A DNA stretch of 17,476 nt from Alphaproteobacteria bacterium (GCA_003694205.1 RFKS01000005.1:1-17476), one strand, 5' to 3'. Numbered from the stretch's first letter, positions 7,083 through 15,138 are shown. Translations and numbers: made by a program. Notes: a model not told the origin generated them from the sequence alone.

Positions 7083-8274
7083 GTTCCTGTCATTGGACGC
7101 AATCTGGGCGGTTCCACCACTGAACGAACTGTTCAATGTGGCGCATGACCGGCCTTTCTCCCTGTTGTTCGCGAATTATTCCTGGCTTCTTGGGATGGCG
7201 GGAGGGTTGGCTCTTTTGTGGGTCGCCTACACGATTTCATTCAACGCGCGCTCTGACGAGGGGCGTCATCCGGTCTACAAGCTGGCGATGCCACTCGCCG
7301 CAGCGACGATCGTTGCCGGGTTTCTCAATGTTCTCGCCGAAGTCAGGCAACCGTCCCGGCTGATCTATGGCTATACGCAGGGGTGGTACAATTGGGATAC
7401 CGCGATCATCAAATACGGCATCATCATCCTGCCGCTGTTCCTCATGACCTGCTGGTGGCTGAGTTTCCAGTCGATCAGCAGGGAGCAACTGGAAAGAGGA
7501 ATCGCGCGATTTCCGGTGAAGCTCACACCGCTGCTTGACTTCATGACCCTGTGGAGCCGCCGCTATTCGATCTTCGATTACCCCATGCTGAGCCGGGTGG
7601 TTATCGGGGTGATGATCTTCTTCGGCTTCTTCGCGCCCCTCTATTCGGCCGTCTTCCTCATGTACGAGCATGGCGTGCCGGTCTGGAACAGTCCTGCGCA
7701 GGCGCTGATCTTCATCGCCACGGCGCTTGCCAAGGGTGCGGCGATCTTCATGGTTTTTGCGCCGGCGATCTACTTCCTCGGTACAGGCAGACGGATCGAG
7801 CTGCGGGAGCGTCGCCCGCGCTGGCTCGCCGTCGCGGCATTGGTTGTCGCTGCAGTGACCTGGTTCGGCTGGATGTGGTGGATCAGCCGGCTTGGTACGC
7901 TTCCCGATCAGCAACTTGCTGTCCTGGTTTCGGGGCCCTACCGGCAGGCGATCGTCTGGCACTGGGAGATCATCGGGCTGATCCTGCCGCTTGTCCTGCT
8001 CGCGACACCGCTTGGCAAGCTCAACGTCAGCCGCTGGCTCGCGGGAATCGGAATCCTGTGGGGCAGCTATGCGATCCGTTATTTCGTCGTCGTCGGAGGA
8101 CAGTCGCTCAATCGCAGCGGCGCCGGCTATCTGGGCGCCACCCTGGACTGGGATGTGGTTTGGTATACGGGGTTCAGCTTCCTGTTCCTCATCGGACTTC
8201 TGGCGCTCCTGATGCTGCTGATGAGCTACAATCTCGGCGACCGGCCTTCCTTGCAAGAAGGGGAAGCGAAATGA
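7075..8274 (+). CDS. ttrC: NrfD/TtrC-type quinol-oxidising membrane subunit
   Basis: This 399-aa integral membrane protein anchors the complex and oxidises quinol. Nine hydrophobic segments can be picked out, including SWLLGMAGGLALLWVAYTIS, YGIIILPLFLMTCWWLSF, VVIGVMIFFGFFAPLYSAVF and a final GFSFLFLIGLLALLMLLMSY. The charged loop after segment 3 and the Trp-rich late segments suit the NrfD/PsrC family. The ATG at 7075 overlaps the end of the ferredoxin gene and has GGAGGG at 7064-7069 at ideal spacing; a TTG 21 bases earlier is unlikely. It is longer than the roughly 340 aa recalled for Salmonella TtrC. It overlaps the next gene by ATGA, so the operon is translationally coupled. Confidence 0.88.
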   Translation: MSEFLSLDAIWAVPPLNELFNVAHDRPFSLLFANYSWLLGMAGGLALLWVAYTISFNARSDEGRHPVYKLAMPLAAATIVAGFLNVLAEVRQPSRLIYGYTQGWYNWDTAIIKYGIIILPLFLMTCWWLSFQSISREQLERGIARFPVKLTPLLDFMTLWSRRYSIFDYPMLSRVVIGVMIFFGFFAPLYSAVFLMYEHGVPVWNSPAQALIFIATALAKGAAIFMVFAPAIYFLGTGRRIELRERRPRWLAVAALVVAAVTWFGWMWWISRLGTLPDQQLAVLVSGPYRQAIVWHWEIIGLILPLVLLATPLGKLNVSRWLAGIGILWGSYAIRYFVVVGGQSLNRSGAGYLGATLDWDVVWYTGFSFLFLIGLLALLMLLMSYNLGDRPSLQEGEAK

Positions 8275-11200
8275 AGACCAGGCGGAATTTCCTCAAACTT
8301 TGCGCGGCGGCTGGAATCGGCGGCGGTGCCGCGGGCTATTACGACGTGCTCTTTCACATGATTCCATTCAATGACCGCGGGGAGAAGGCACCGCATCCGG
8401 TCTATGGCCGCTCCGATGCTCCCGAATGGTTGCTCGACAGGTCAACCGGAGAGCATCGGCCCAATCCGGATTTTGCCTTGCGCCATACGGTCGATCTGCA
8501 GTGCCATAGTGAATGCGGGCTCAGGGTCAAGATCGACAAGAAGAGCGGCCGGATCGCACGCATCATCGGCAATCCCTATCAGGCGAATTGTCGTTCCGAC
8601 TATCTCGACTACAAGATGCCGATTGCGAAAACGGCGCGGCTTCCCGGAACCGTTTGTGCACGTGGCAATACGGGGTTGCAGACGGTCTATGACCCCTATC
8701 GGGTGACGGTACCGCTCAAGCGGACCGGGCCGCGGGGCGCCAACAAATGGAAGCCTATTTCATGGGAGCAGTTCATCAAGGAAGTGGTCGAAGGCGGACG
8801 CATCTTCGCCGACACCGATGACCCGGCAAGCAAGGAGCTCGAGGTTCTTGGCTTCCGTGGCCTTTATGAAAAGCGCAATGAGCCCATGGATCCCGAGGCG
8901 CCCGAGATGGGCCGTCGCACCAATGGCCTCGTGATCCAGGGCGGGCGGATCAAGGGGACGCGGCGCAAGTTCCAGACCCGGTTTGCCAATGCCTTCGGCA
9001 CGGTGAACGAATTCGAACATACCAATGTCTGCGAAGTCAGCCACCATATCGCAACGGATGCGGTTTATCCGCACAAGCATGCGGTGAAGCCCGACATCCG
9101 TAGCGCCGAGTTCGTGATGTTCTGGGGTACATCGCCCGGAGATGCCAATTTCCCCATGCAGACGATGGCCAAATACACGGCTGAGGCCCGGGCGCGGGGG
9201 ACCCGCTATGTCGTCGTCGATCCGGTGCTGCATCGCGGCGGTGTCGGCGGCGACAGTGCGGAGTGGGTGTCGATCAGGCCGGGAACCGATGGTGCGCTGG
9301 CCATGGGCATGATCCGCTGGATGATCGAGAACGGGCGCTATAATGCGGACTATCTCAGCTATCCCAACCAGAGAGCGGCGGAGGCGGCGGGCGAGCTGTC
9401 GCATACGGACGCGAGTTTCCTCGTCATCGTCGAACCGGGTCACGAACGTGAAGGTGCCTATCTCTCACCGGCGGAGGCTGGGCTTGCCGTCGGCGAGGGC
9501 GAAGGGCATGTCGTGATTGGTGCCGACAGCGGGCGTCCGGAGCCCGCGGCCGAGGCCGGGAAGGCCAGGCTCGACCATGCGGGCACTGTGAATGGCATCC
9601 GCGTCAAGAGCGCCTTCCGCCTGCTCCGGGAATCGGCCAACCGCCATAGCCTGGAAGAATATGCGGCGATCTGTGGGGTTGCGGCAGAAAAGATTGCCGA
9701 TCTCGCGCGCGAATTCACCTCGCACGGCCGCAAGGCGGCGAGCGAATTCTATCGCGGCGTCGTCAAGCACCCGAACGGCTTCTACAACGGCTTCGCGCTC
9801 CACATGCTCAATGTCCTGATCGGCAATCTTAACTGGAAAGGCGGCATCAGCGCCGGCGGCGGCAGCTATGGAGGCATGACCGGAATCTATGATCTCAATT
9901 CGGCGCCGGGCCTCAGCAAGGCCAAGGGAATCAAGATCAATCGCGAAGGCGCGCATTACGAAAGCTCGACCGAGTACAGAAAGAAGGTTGCAGCCGGCGA
10001 GGATCCCTATCCCGCCCGGCGGCCGTGGTTCCCGCACACCTTCAATGTCTACAGCGAGCTGTTGCCGTCAATCATTGAGGGCTATCCCTACAAGGCCGAT
10101 ATCCTGATCTGGCACATGGCGACACCGTTCTACTCGGTGCCGGGTCAGGGCAATGAGGAGCTGATCGAGAAGGTCAAGGATCCGAACAATATTCCGCTGA
10201 TCATCGCCAGCGACATCGTCATCGGCGATACCAGCATGTATGCGGACTATATCCTTCCCGACACCACTTTCATGGAACGGTGGGTGCATATCGGCCTGCA
10301 CGAGACGACACTCGTCAAAGGCACCTCCGTACGCTGGCCGGTGATCGAACCGCTGACTGGCAAGACCGCCGATGGGCGCCATTTCAGCTATGAGACCTTC
10401 CTCATCGACGTCGCCGAAGCGCTCGGTCTGCCCGGGTTCGGCAAAGAGGCGATCCCGGACCGGAACGGCCGGCTCTGGCCGCTGCACAGCCGCGAGGACT
10501 ATTTCCTCAAGATTACGGCGAATGTGGCCTATGCGGATGGCGACCCCGTGCCGGATGTCGCCGAGGAGGACATGCAGATTTGCGATCTCGCCGCGTTCCG
10601 CAAGGAGTTCGAGGATTCCCTGCCGGCCGATCAATGGCCGAAGGTGTTGCAGGTTCTCGCCCGCGGCGGCCGGTTCGAACCGGCGGAGAACGCCTGGGAC
10701 GGCGAGCGCCTCGGCCATCGCTACACGAAGCGCTTGCGCATTTACGCCGAAGAGGTGGCCCTTTCGCGAAATGCGATCACCGGCAAGCGGTTTCCCGGCA
10801 CCCCGATGTGGCTCGAACCGGCGACCATTGCCGGTACGCCGCTGGCGGAGCTGGACCCGAAGGACAAGTGGCCACTGAAGATCCTTACCTACAAGGGGTC
10901 CCTGCAGACCCATTCGCGCCTGTCGTCGAACACGATCCTGCGCGAAATCCAGCCCGAGAACTGGATCGAGATCAATGTCCGGACAGCGGCGGAATTCGGG
11001 CTGAAGGACGGTGATCTGGTCTGGGTCGAGACGCCGCATGGGCGCCGCAAGGGACGGGTCAAGCTGCGCGAAGGCGTGCTGCCCGGTGTCATCACCTTCT
11101 CCGTTGGCTACGGACATTGGGGCTACGGAGCCTCCGCGGTCGATATCGGCGGCAAGCGCGTTCTTCCGGACCGCATTCGCTCCGCCGGCATTCACCTCAA

Positions 11201-11306
11201 TCCCATCATGCGTCGCGATCCGGATGTGTGGCAAATGCCCCTGATCGACCCCGTGGGGGGCAGCGCCACCTTCTTCGAAACTCCGGCGAGGTTGCAGCAT
11301 GCCTGA
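8271..11306 (+). CDS. ttrA: Molybdopterin oxidoreductase catalytic subunit, tetrathionate reductase TtrA-like
   Basis: This 1011-aa periplasmic Mo-bis-MGD enzyme is close to the usual TtrA length (about 1020 aa). A Tat motif is seen at residues 3-9 (TRRNFLK). The N-terminal Fe-S site reads D75-X2-C78-X3-C82-X46-C129, so the first Cys of the usual C-X2-C-X3-C is replaced by Asp. C254 in TNVCEVSHH is the probable Mo ligand. Blocks that I recall as shared with Salmonella TtrA include ALAMGMIRW with RYNADYL, FTSHGRKAA with NGFYN, MLNVLIGNL, EGYPY, and a C-terminal PGVITFSVGYGHWGYGA. The sequence, length and B-C-A order favour tetrathionate reduction (S4O6 2- to thiosulfate), but selenate (SrdA-like) or arsenate reduction cannot be excluded. 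The ATG is coupled to the previous stop, and the next gene overlaps by 8 bases. Confidence 0.85.
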   Translation: MKTRRNFLKLCAAAGIGGGAAGYYDVLFHMIPFNDRGEKAPHPVYGRSDAPEWLLDRSTGEHRPNPDFALRHTVDLQCHSECGLRVKIDKKSGRIARIIGNPYQANCRSDYLDYKMPIAKTARLPGTVCARGNTGLQTVYDPYRVTVPLKRTGPRGANKWKPISWEQFIKEVVEGGRIFADTDDPASKELEVLGFRGLYEKRNEPMDPEAPEMGRRTNGLVIQGGRIKGTRRKFQTRFANAFGTVNEFEHTNVCEVSHHIATDAVYPHKHAVKPDIRSAEFVMFWGTSPGDANFPMQTMAKYTAEARARGTRYVVVDPVLHRGGVGGDSAEWVSIRPGTDGALAMGMIRWMIENGRYNADYLSYPNQRAAEAAGELSHTDASFLVIVEPGHEREGAYLSPAEAGLAVGEGEGHVVIGADSGRPEPAAEAGKARLDHAGTVNGIRVKSAFRLLRESANRHSLEEYAAICGVAAEKIADLAREFTSHGRKAASEFYRGVVKHPNGFYNGFALHMLNVLIGNLNWKGGISAGGGSYGGMTGIYDLNSAPGLSKAKGIKINREGAHYESSTEYRKKVAAGEDPYPARRPWFPHTFNVYSELLPSIIEGYPYKADILIWHMATPFYSVPGQGNEELIEKVKDPNNIPLIIASDIVIGDTSMYADYILPDTTFMERWVHIGLHETTLVKGTSVRWPVIEPLTGKTADGRHFSYETFLIDVAEALGLPGFGKEAIPDRNGRLWPLHSREDYFLKITANVAYADGDPVPDVAEEDMQICDLAAFRKEFEDSLPADQWPKVLQVLARGGRFEPAENAWDGERLGHRYTKRLRIYAEEVALSRNAITGKRFPGTPMWLEPATIAGTPLAELDPKDKWPLKILTYKGSLQTHSRLSSNTILREIQPENWIEINVRTAAEFGLKDGDLVWVETPHGRRKGRVKLREGVLPGVITFSVGYGHWGYGASAVDIGGKRVLPDRIRSAGIHLNPIMRRDPDVWQMPLIDPVGGSATFFETPARLQHA

Positions 11307-11952
11307 GACGATGGTGGAAGAAACGTCGGTGCAAGGGCATGAGGCGCATGCCGCCAGCTATGTGCTGGCGGCCGCGGCGCTGCTGCTCAACGCACCGGAC
11401 GAGCAGGTCCAGGTCCAGCTTCGCGCTGCTGGCGCGATGCCGGAACAGCCGCTCGAATCGCTTCGCCAGTCCTTTTACGACCGCTTCTGCATCCCCCAGT
11501 CCGGCCTCTACATCCCTCCTTTCGAGCATGTATTCCGGCGGCGCCAGAGGGTCGGAAAATACTGGCATTTTCCGCCTGCCCGCTTTGGCGGTGGTTGCGC
11601 AGTGGAGCAGGTCTATGAGCGTTTCGGGTTCGAGCATACACGGGTGAAGGCCGATCCGATTCTCAGTGCGCCGCATCTGCCCGGGGATCATCTCGGCTTC
11701 ATGCTGGCATTCCTCGGCTGGGTACTCCGCGGCGGGGTGCAGGTGAAATCGATGCCCCCCGAGATTGTCGGCGATCTCAGGACATTCGTCGCCATGCACA
11801 TCAATGGGTGGGCCTTTGCCTATTGCGACCTTCTGCGGGAAAGCGAACCCGATGGCTATGCGGCCGCGGTGGGAGAAGCCGTGCGCGACGCCATCGGCGA
11901 GGTCAATGCCTTCCTCGCCGGGGACGAGGGCACGGCCACGGTGCCGTCATAA
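11299..11952 (+). CDS. TorD/DmsD-family maturation chaperone
   Basis: This 217-aa cytoplasmic protein is all-helical by sequence character. The typical TorD-like blocks are present: an Ala/Leu-rich first helix (SYVLAAAALLLNAPDE), a YDRFCIPQSGLYIPPFEHVF block, the AD/APHLPGDHLGFMLAFLGWVL block and a C-terminal helix bundle. Such chaperones bind the Tat signal of the molybdoenzyme until cofactor insertion is complete. It overlaps the catalytic gene by 8 bases, a strong sign that it is dedicated to this enzyme. No Tat signal or metal-binding Cys cluster is seen. Which TorD subfamily it belongs to is not clear. Confidence 0.87.
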   Translation: MPETMVEETSVQGHEAHAASYVLAAAALLLNAPDEQVQVQLRAAGAMPEQPLESLRQSFYDRFCIPQSGLYIPPFEHVFRRRQRVGKYWHFPPARFGGGCAVEQVYERFGFEHTRVKADPILSAPHLPGDHLGFMLAFLGWVLRGGVQVKSMPPEIVGDLRTFVAMHINGWAFAYCDLLRESEPDGYAAAVGEAVRDAIGEVNAFLAGDEGTATVPS

Positions 11953-12152
11953 GCTTCCGGACCGGACTGCGGCCCTGCCTCTTCGACCGCGCATCCGTGA
12001 TGCTCATGCTTGATTTTTTGAGCGCCAGGATGGAGTATTTCTGCAACCGCTGGTGCGATCGGGGGGCCGATGGTCTTCCCGCGAGAGTCCTTCGCTGCGC
12101 GCCCGTGTTCCAAGGCCCCGGGGGAAGCGGCCCCATGATGAAAGGCTAGATC

Positions 12153-12467
12153 ATGAACGAGCTTCCCGCCTCCGGCGCCGGCGACATCAAGAAACGCTAT
12201 TCGCATGTCTGGGAGGCCTATCGCACGCTCGGCGAGGCCTGCGCCGATGCCGGGCCGCTTGATGCGAAGGGTCGCCGGCTCGTTAAGCTCGCGCTGGCCA
12301 TCGGCGCCGGCTCGGAAGGCGCGGTGCATTCGCATGTGCGGCGGGCGCTCGCTGAGGGAATCGATGCCGAGGCCCTGCGCCAGGTGGCCATCCTTGCGGT
12401 TCCCACCCTCGGTCTTCCGGCCGCTGCCGCCGGCCTCTCCTGGATCAACGACCTGATCGAGGACTGA
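12153..12467 (+). CDS. Carboxymuconolactone decarboxylase-like (CMD/AhpD fold) protein
   Basis: This 104-aa protein is a single all-helical CMD domain. It contains KGRRLVKLALAIGAGSEGAV followed by HSHVRRALAEGIDAEALRQV and a closing LGLPAAAAGLSWINDLIED, the classic CMD pattern. The redox CxxC of AhpD-type peroxidases is absent: the position reads VHSH, so it resembles the decarboxylase-like branch and a peroxidase role is unlikely. It follows the chaperone after 200 bp in the same direction and may share its transcript. An AAAGG lies 8 bases before the start. Why a CMD protein travels with the reductase is unknown. Confidence 0.83.
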   Translation: MNELPASGAGDIKKRYSHVWEAYRTLGEACADAGPLDAKGRRLVKLALAIGAGSEGAVHSHVRRALAEGIDAEALRQVAILAVPTLGLPAAAAGLSWINDLIED

Positions 12468-12709
12468 TCCCGCAAGAAGGAGCCCAATTCTCACCGGCGC
12501 AATCTGTGCATGCCGGCTCGCAGGGGTGAGTCCGGGAAGAGGCTTTCGCCGCGAACGCCCCTACAAGGGGGCCGGGGGCCAGGATTGATCCTGTCTCGAG
12601 TTGCCGGGACGGCTCGGAAGGCGCCTGTTCATCATGTGGACCGGTTTGTGGGTCAGACTTTTTCAGTGCGGAAGACGTGTCGTTTTATAAGTCGCTTAGA
12701 CGAAATAGA
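12468..12709. other. Right end of the island, no gene
   Basis: There is no supported gene here. The stretch holds two possible stems, CTCACC/GGTGAG (12490-12530) and CCCCT-aca-AGGGG (12558-12570), neither followed by a T-tract, then the right arm-type repeat and the right attachment site. The stems may act as terminators for the cargo operon, but support is weak. Confidence 0.5.
12635..12655. repeat. Putative integrase arm-type binding site, right end
   Basis: 20 of 21 bases are identical to 275-295, in the same orientation, ending about 55 bp before the right attachment core. With the left copy it would flank the core on both sides in the excised circular form, as arm sites do. Confidence 0.6.
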
Positions 12710-12800
<91 letters not shown>

Positions 12801-12831
12801 GCATGATGTCGAACCTGTTGGCGCGGGCGGG

Positions 12832-12860
12832 GTTATACGGCAAGCTCCGCGGCCCCTCAA
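12832..12860 (-). promoter_or_regulatory. Promoter of tRNA-Ser
   Basis: On the minus strand TTGAGG (12855-12860) and TATAAC (12832-12837) are separated by exactly 17 bp, about 30 bp upstream of the tRNA 5' end. This is a good sigma70-type match at the expected place. Confidence 0.65.
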
Positions 12861-12961
12861 GCCGTTTCTCCCCTCCTCACCGGCACGTGTCTTGATCGCA
12901 GCGCCACGGTTTTCTAACAAGATCTTTCCACAGCAGATCTCGGCGATCGGGGTTGCCCGGT

Positions 12962-13975
12962 ATGACAAGGCTCGTCCATATCGGCCTCGCCAAGGCGGCG
13001 AGCACCTATCTGCAGACAGTCTGGCATCTTTCCCCGAAACATGGGCTACACGATGTCAGACCGTTTCTCGCCGAGGCTTGTGAGCAAGTCAGGCGCGGGC
13101 GTCCGCTGCCGGCGATGACGGCGAATCCCGTCGGCCCCGGAGACGTCGGCGGCGCAGCGGTCATTTCGAGCGAGGGTCTTTCCCAGGCCTATCTCAACGA
13201 GACGGCGCACCAGCGGGCACTTCCCCGCTATCGCAAGGAGATCGCCCGCAGTGTCGCGCGCGCCGGCTTTGCCAGCCAGGCGCTGCTGGTCGTGCGCGAG
13301 CCCCGGTCCTGGCTGCGCTCGCTGCACGAACAGTCGCTGAAGCAGGGCGAATACCGGGACTTTCGCAGCTTTCTCGACCATCAGCGTTCCTATATCGCGG
13401 GTGTCACCGATCTTGCCGCCCTTGCCGCGGACTGGTGCAATGCCGGCATGTCGCTTGTCGTCCTCCCCGTGGAATGGCTGCGCGAGGACGAGGGCCGTTT
13501 CTGGGCCACGCTCGAGGAGCGCACCGGCTTGCCCACACCGCCGCGCGCCATTCTCGAGCGGGTGCGCAAGAATCGCCACTGGCTCAATCGCACGGTCGCC
13601 GACAGGCGATCCTTCCTGCAGCAGGCGAACCGCTTCCTTGCGGAGATGCGGGCGACATATGGAAATCTCAAGGGCCTGCCACCCGAATTTCTTCGCGAGC
13701 GTTCCATGCTGAGTTCTCAATTCGGTGGCAGCGCGCATTGGGTGACGCGCCGGATTGCGGAATATGGGAAAGATACCGATATTGAACGACTGAGCGCCCT
13801 GCTCGCAGCGATCAATGCCGATTCCGATCCGGAGATGCCCGACGCGGAGCTCCTCCGGCATCTGCACCAAAACTATCTCGGCTTTCTCGACACACGGGAT
13901 GACTTTCCCGCCGATTTGCTGTCCCGCTATCGTGAGTCCCTGGATGCCTGGGAGGCGACAGCGGACGACGCCTGA
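12962..13975 (+). CDS. Sulfotransferase-like protein
   Basis: This 337-aa protein has the PAPS-dependent sulfotransferase signature at its N-terminus: TRLVHIGLAKAASTYLQ (residues 2-18) corresponds to the 5'-phosphosulfate loop, with the Lys-x-x-Ser-Thr pattern. The 3'-phosphate-binding segment is VVREPRSWLRSLHEQ at about residues 107-121, followed by a YIAGVTDLAALAADW helix and a long C-terminal helical region. No signal peptide or membrane span is seen, so it is probably cytoplasmic, modifying a glycan, lipid or peptide with sulfate. The ATG at 12962 is chosen over an in-frame TTG at 12953; the ribosome site is weak for both. It lies outside the island. The substrate is unknown. Confidence 0.78.
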   Translation: MTRLVHIGLAKAASTYLQTVWHLSPKHGLHDVRPFLAEACEQVRRGRPLPAMTANPVGPGDVGGAAVISSEGLSQAYLNETAHQRALPRYRKEIARSVARAGFASQALLVVREPRSWLRSLHEQSLKQGEYRDFRSFLDHQRSYIAGVTDLAALAADWCNAGMSLVVLPVEWLREDEGRFWATLEERTGLPTPPRAILERVRKNRHWLNRTVADRRSFLQQANRFLAEMRATYGNLKGLPPEFLRERSMLSSQFGGSAHWVTRRIAEYGKDTDIERLSALLAAINADSDPEMPDAELLRHLHQNYLGFLDTRDDFPADLLSRYRESLDAWEATADDA

Positions 13976-14197
13976 GCGCAGCGGCGACGGGGAGCGACGG
14001 CTTTGCCTTGACAGACCCCGGGGGCTTCGATAGAGAACCGCGGTTCCGCGCGGCGCCCGACGGGTGCCAAGGACGGCCTGTGCGCCGCATGTCCAATGCG
14101 CGGATGAAGAGAGAAGAAAGCCTGCGGAAACCGACCCGAAAGCGCGGGACTTGCCCGCCCGGTTGTTCGCGGCGGAAAACGGAAACGGAAAGTAATC
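13976..14197. other. rplU promoter region and leader
   Basis: There is no gene in these 222 bases. They carry the rplU promoter and then a transcribed leader of about 150 nt with a possible stem (GCGCCC near 14058, GGGTGC just after). A leader of this size before an L21 gene could support autogenous or transcript-based control, which I cannot show. Confidence 0.4.
14008..14036 (+). promoter_or_regulatory. Promoter of rplU-rpmA
   Basis: A perfect -35 TTGACA (14008-14013) and a -10-like TAGAGA (14031-14036) lie 17 bp apart. This is the strongest sigma70-type promoter seen in the window, ahead of a ribosomal protein operon as expected. Confidence 0.72.
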
Positions 14198-14791
14198 ATG
14201 TTCGCAGTCGTGAAGACGGGCGGCAAGCAGTACAAGGTCGTCGAGAATGATGTGCTTACGGTGGAGCGCCTGCCCGGCGCGGCCGGCGAGACCGTGACGC
14301 TCGACGAGGTGCTGCTGGTCGGAGATGAAAAGGGTGTCAAGGTCGGCACGCCGACGGTGGCCGGCACGGTGGTGACGGCGGAGATCGTCGAGCAGACGCG
14401 CGGCGACAAGATCATCGTCTTCAAGAAGAAGCGCCGCCACAATTACCGGCGCAAGCGCGGACACCGGCAGGATCTGACTGTGCTCAAGGTGTTGGCCATC
14501 GGCGCTGCGAAGGCGAAGCCGGCGGCAAAGAAGGCCGCGCCAAAGGCGACAGCACCGGAAAAGGTGCCGGAAAAGGCGAAAGAGACGCCGAAAAAGACGC
14601 CCGCCAAAAAGCCCGCGGCGAAGCAAGCTGAGACCGCGTCCAAGACGAAGGCCGCGCCGAAGACGACAAAGGCCAAGGCCGCGCCGAAGAAGGCCGCTGC
14701 GAAAGCGACAACACCGGCGAAGAAGGCTCCGGCAAAGAAGGCCGCGCCCAAGGCCGCGAAGGCGAAATCCGCGCCGAAATCCAAGGCGTGA
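14198..14791 (+). CDS. rplU: 50S ribosomal protein L21 with a long basic C-terminal tail
   Basis: The first 105 or so residues are a normal bacterial L21: [20 protein letters not shown] at the start, then [22 protein letters not shown], the 23S rRNA-binding signature. L21 is usually about 100-105 aa; here the protein is 197 aa because of a 90-residue tail of Lys/Ala/Pro repeats ([24 protein letters not shown]), like histone H1 and unlike a folded domain. Similar tails occur on some alphaproteobacterial L21 proteins. The tail has no stop or frame anomaly and runs without interruption to its own stop, so it appears real. rpmA follows after 20 bp in the standard operon. Confidence 0.97.
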   Translation: MFAVVKTGGKQYKVVENDVLTVERLPGAAGETVTLDEVLLVGDEKGVKVGTPTVAGTVVTAEIVEQTRGDKIIVFKKKRRHNYRRKRGHRQDLTVLKVLAIGAAKAKPAAKKAAPKATAPEKVPEKAKETPKKTPAKKPAAKQAETASKTKAAPKTTKAKAAPKKAAAKATTPAKKAPAKKAAPKAAKAKSAPKSKA

Positions 14792-14811
14792 GATGAAGGA
14801 GGCAGGAAGAG

Positions 14812-15081
14812 ATGGCTCATAAGAAAGCAGGCGGCTCCTCGCGCAATGGGCGCGACACCATCGGGCGCCGGCTCGGCGTCAAGAAGTTCGGCGGCGAACA
14901 TGTGGTGCCAGGCAATATCATCATCCGCCAGCGGGGCACGAAATGGCACCCCGGCGAGGGCGTCGGGCTCGGCCGCGACCACACCATTTTCGCCACCGTC
15001 GAGGGCGAGGTGCGCTTCCACAAGACGCGCGACCGGACGACCGTCAGCGTGCTGCCGCCCGAGACTGCGGACAAGGGCTGA
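14812..15081 (+). CDS. rpmA: 50S ribosomal protein L27
   Basis: This 89-aa protein is of full family length. It starts [20 protein letters not shown], the L27 N-terminus that reaches toward the peptidyl-transferase centre, followed by LGVKKFGG and the [19 protein letters not shown] signature. AAGGAGG at 14796-14802 is a near-perfect ribosome site. It ends the rplU-rpmA operon, 24 bp before a strong terminator. Confidence 0.98.
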   Translation: MAHKKAGGSSRNGRDTIGRRLGVKKFGGEHVVPGNIIIRQRGTKWHPGEGVGLGRDHTIFATVEGEVRFHKTRDRTTVSVLPPETADKG

Positions 15082-15105
15082 CCCGCCGCACGAGACAGGG
15101 ATGGA

Positions 15106-15138
15106 GGGAGATGGACGCCATCCATCTCCCTTTTGCTT
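15106..15138 (+). terminator. Rho-independent terminator of rplU-rpmA
   Basis: GGGAGATGGA (15106-15115) pairs perfectly with TCCATCTCCC (15121-15130) around a 5-nt loop and is followed by TTTTGCTTT. This stem plus T-tract is the clearest intrinsic terminator in the window. obgE must then have its own promoter in the next 80 bp or depend on read-through. Confidence 0.88.

Larger units (their letters stand above)
140..12709. mobile_element. Integrative genomic island at tRNA-Ser(CGA) carrying a respiratory molybdoenzyme module
   Basis: The island is bounded by an exact 14-bp direct repeat of the tRNA-Ser 3' end (140-153 and 12710-12723). It starts with a DUF4102-type tyrosine integrase and an AlpA-type regulator, the usual pair in P4-like islands. 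A 21-bp putative arm repeat occurs just inside each end (275-295 and 12635-12655, 20 of 21 identical). The cargo is two porins, a small conserved protein, a four-gene tetrathionate-reductase-like operon and a CMD-family protein. No replication primase, conjugation or toxin genes were seen, so it probably excises by its own integrase but would need a helper for transfer. Base composition looks like the flanks by eye, which suggests a donor of similar GC. The integrase lies at the end away from the tRNA. Confidence 0.85.

Noticed and set aside
6093..7136. Minus-strand ORF opposite the ferredoxin gene
   Set aside because: The plus strand has a Tat signal and 16 ordered cysteines; the minus product is low-complexity and would cross the FNR box.
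7551..8270. Upstream extension of the molybdopterin subunit frame
   Set aside because: It lies inside the NrfD-type gene. The Tat motif and ribosome site set the start at 8271.
10068..11300. Minus-strand ORF opposite the catalytic subunit
   Set aside because: It has no domain or ribosome site and is a GC-rich shadow of conserved TtrA-like coding sequence.
8271..11306. Arsenate reductase ArrA as the first choice for the catalytic subunit
   Set aside because: The length (1011 versus about 850 recalled for ArrA), the blocks shared with TtrA and the B-C-A order fit TtrA better; it is kept only as an alternative.
12558..12570. Intrinsic terminator at the right end of the cargo
   Set aside because: The stem is only 5 bp and no T-tract follows.
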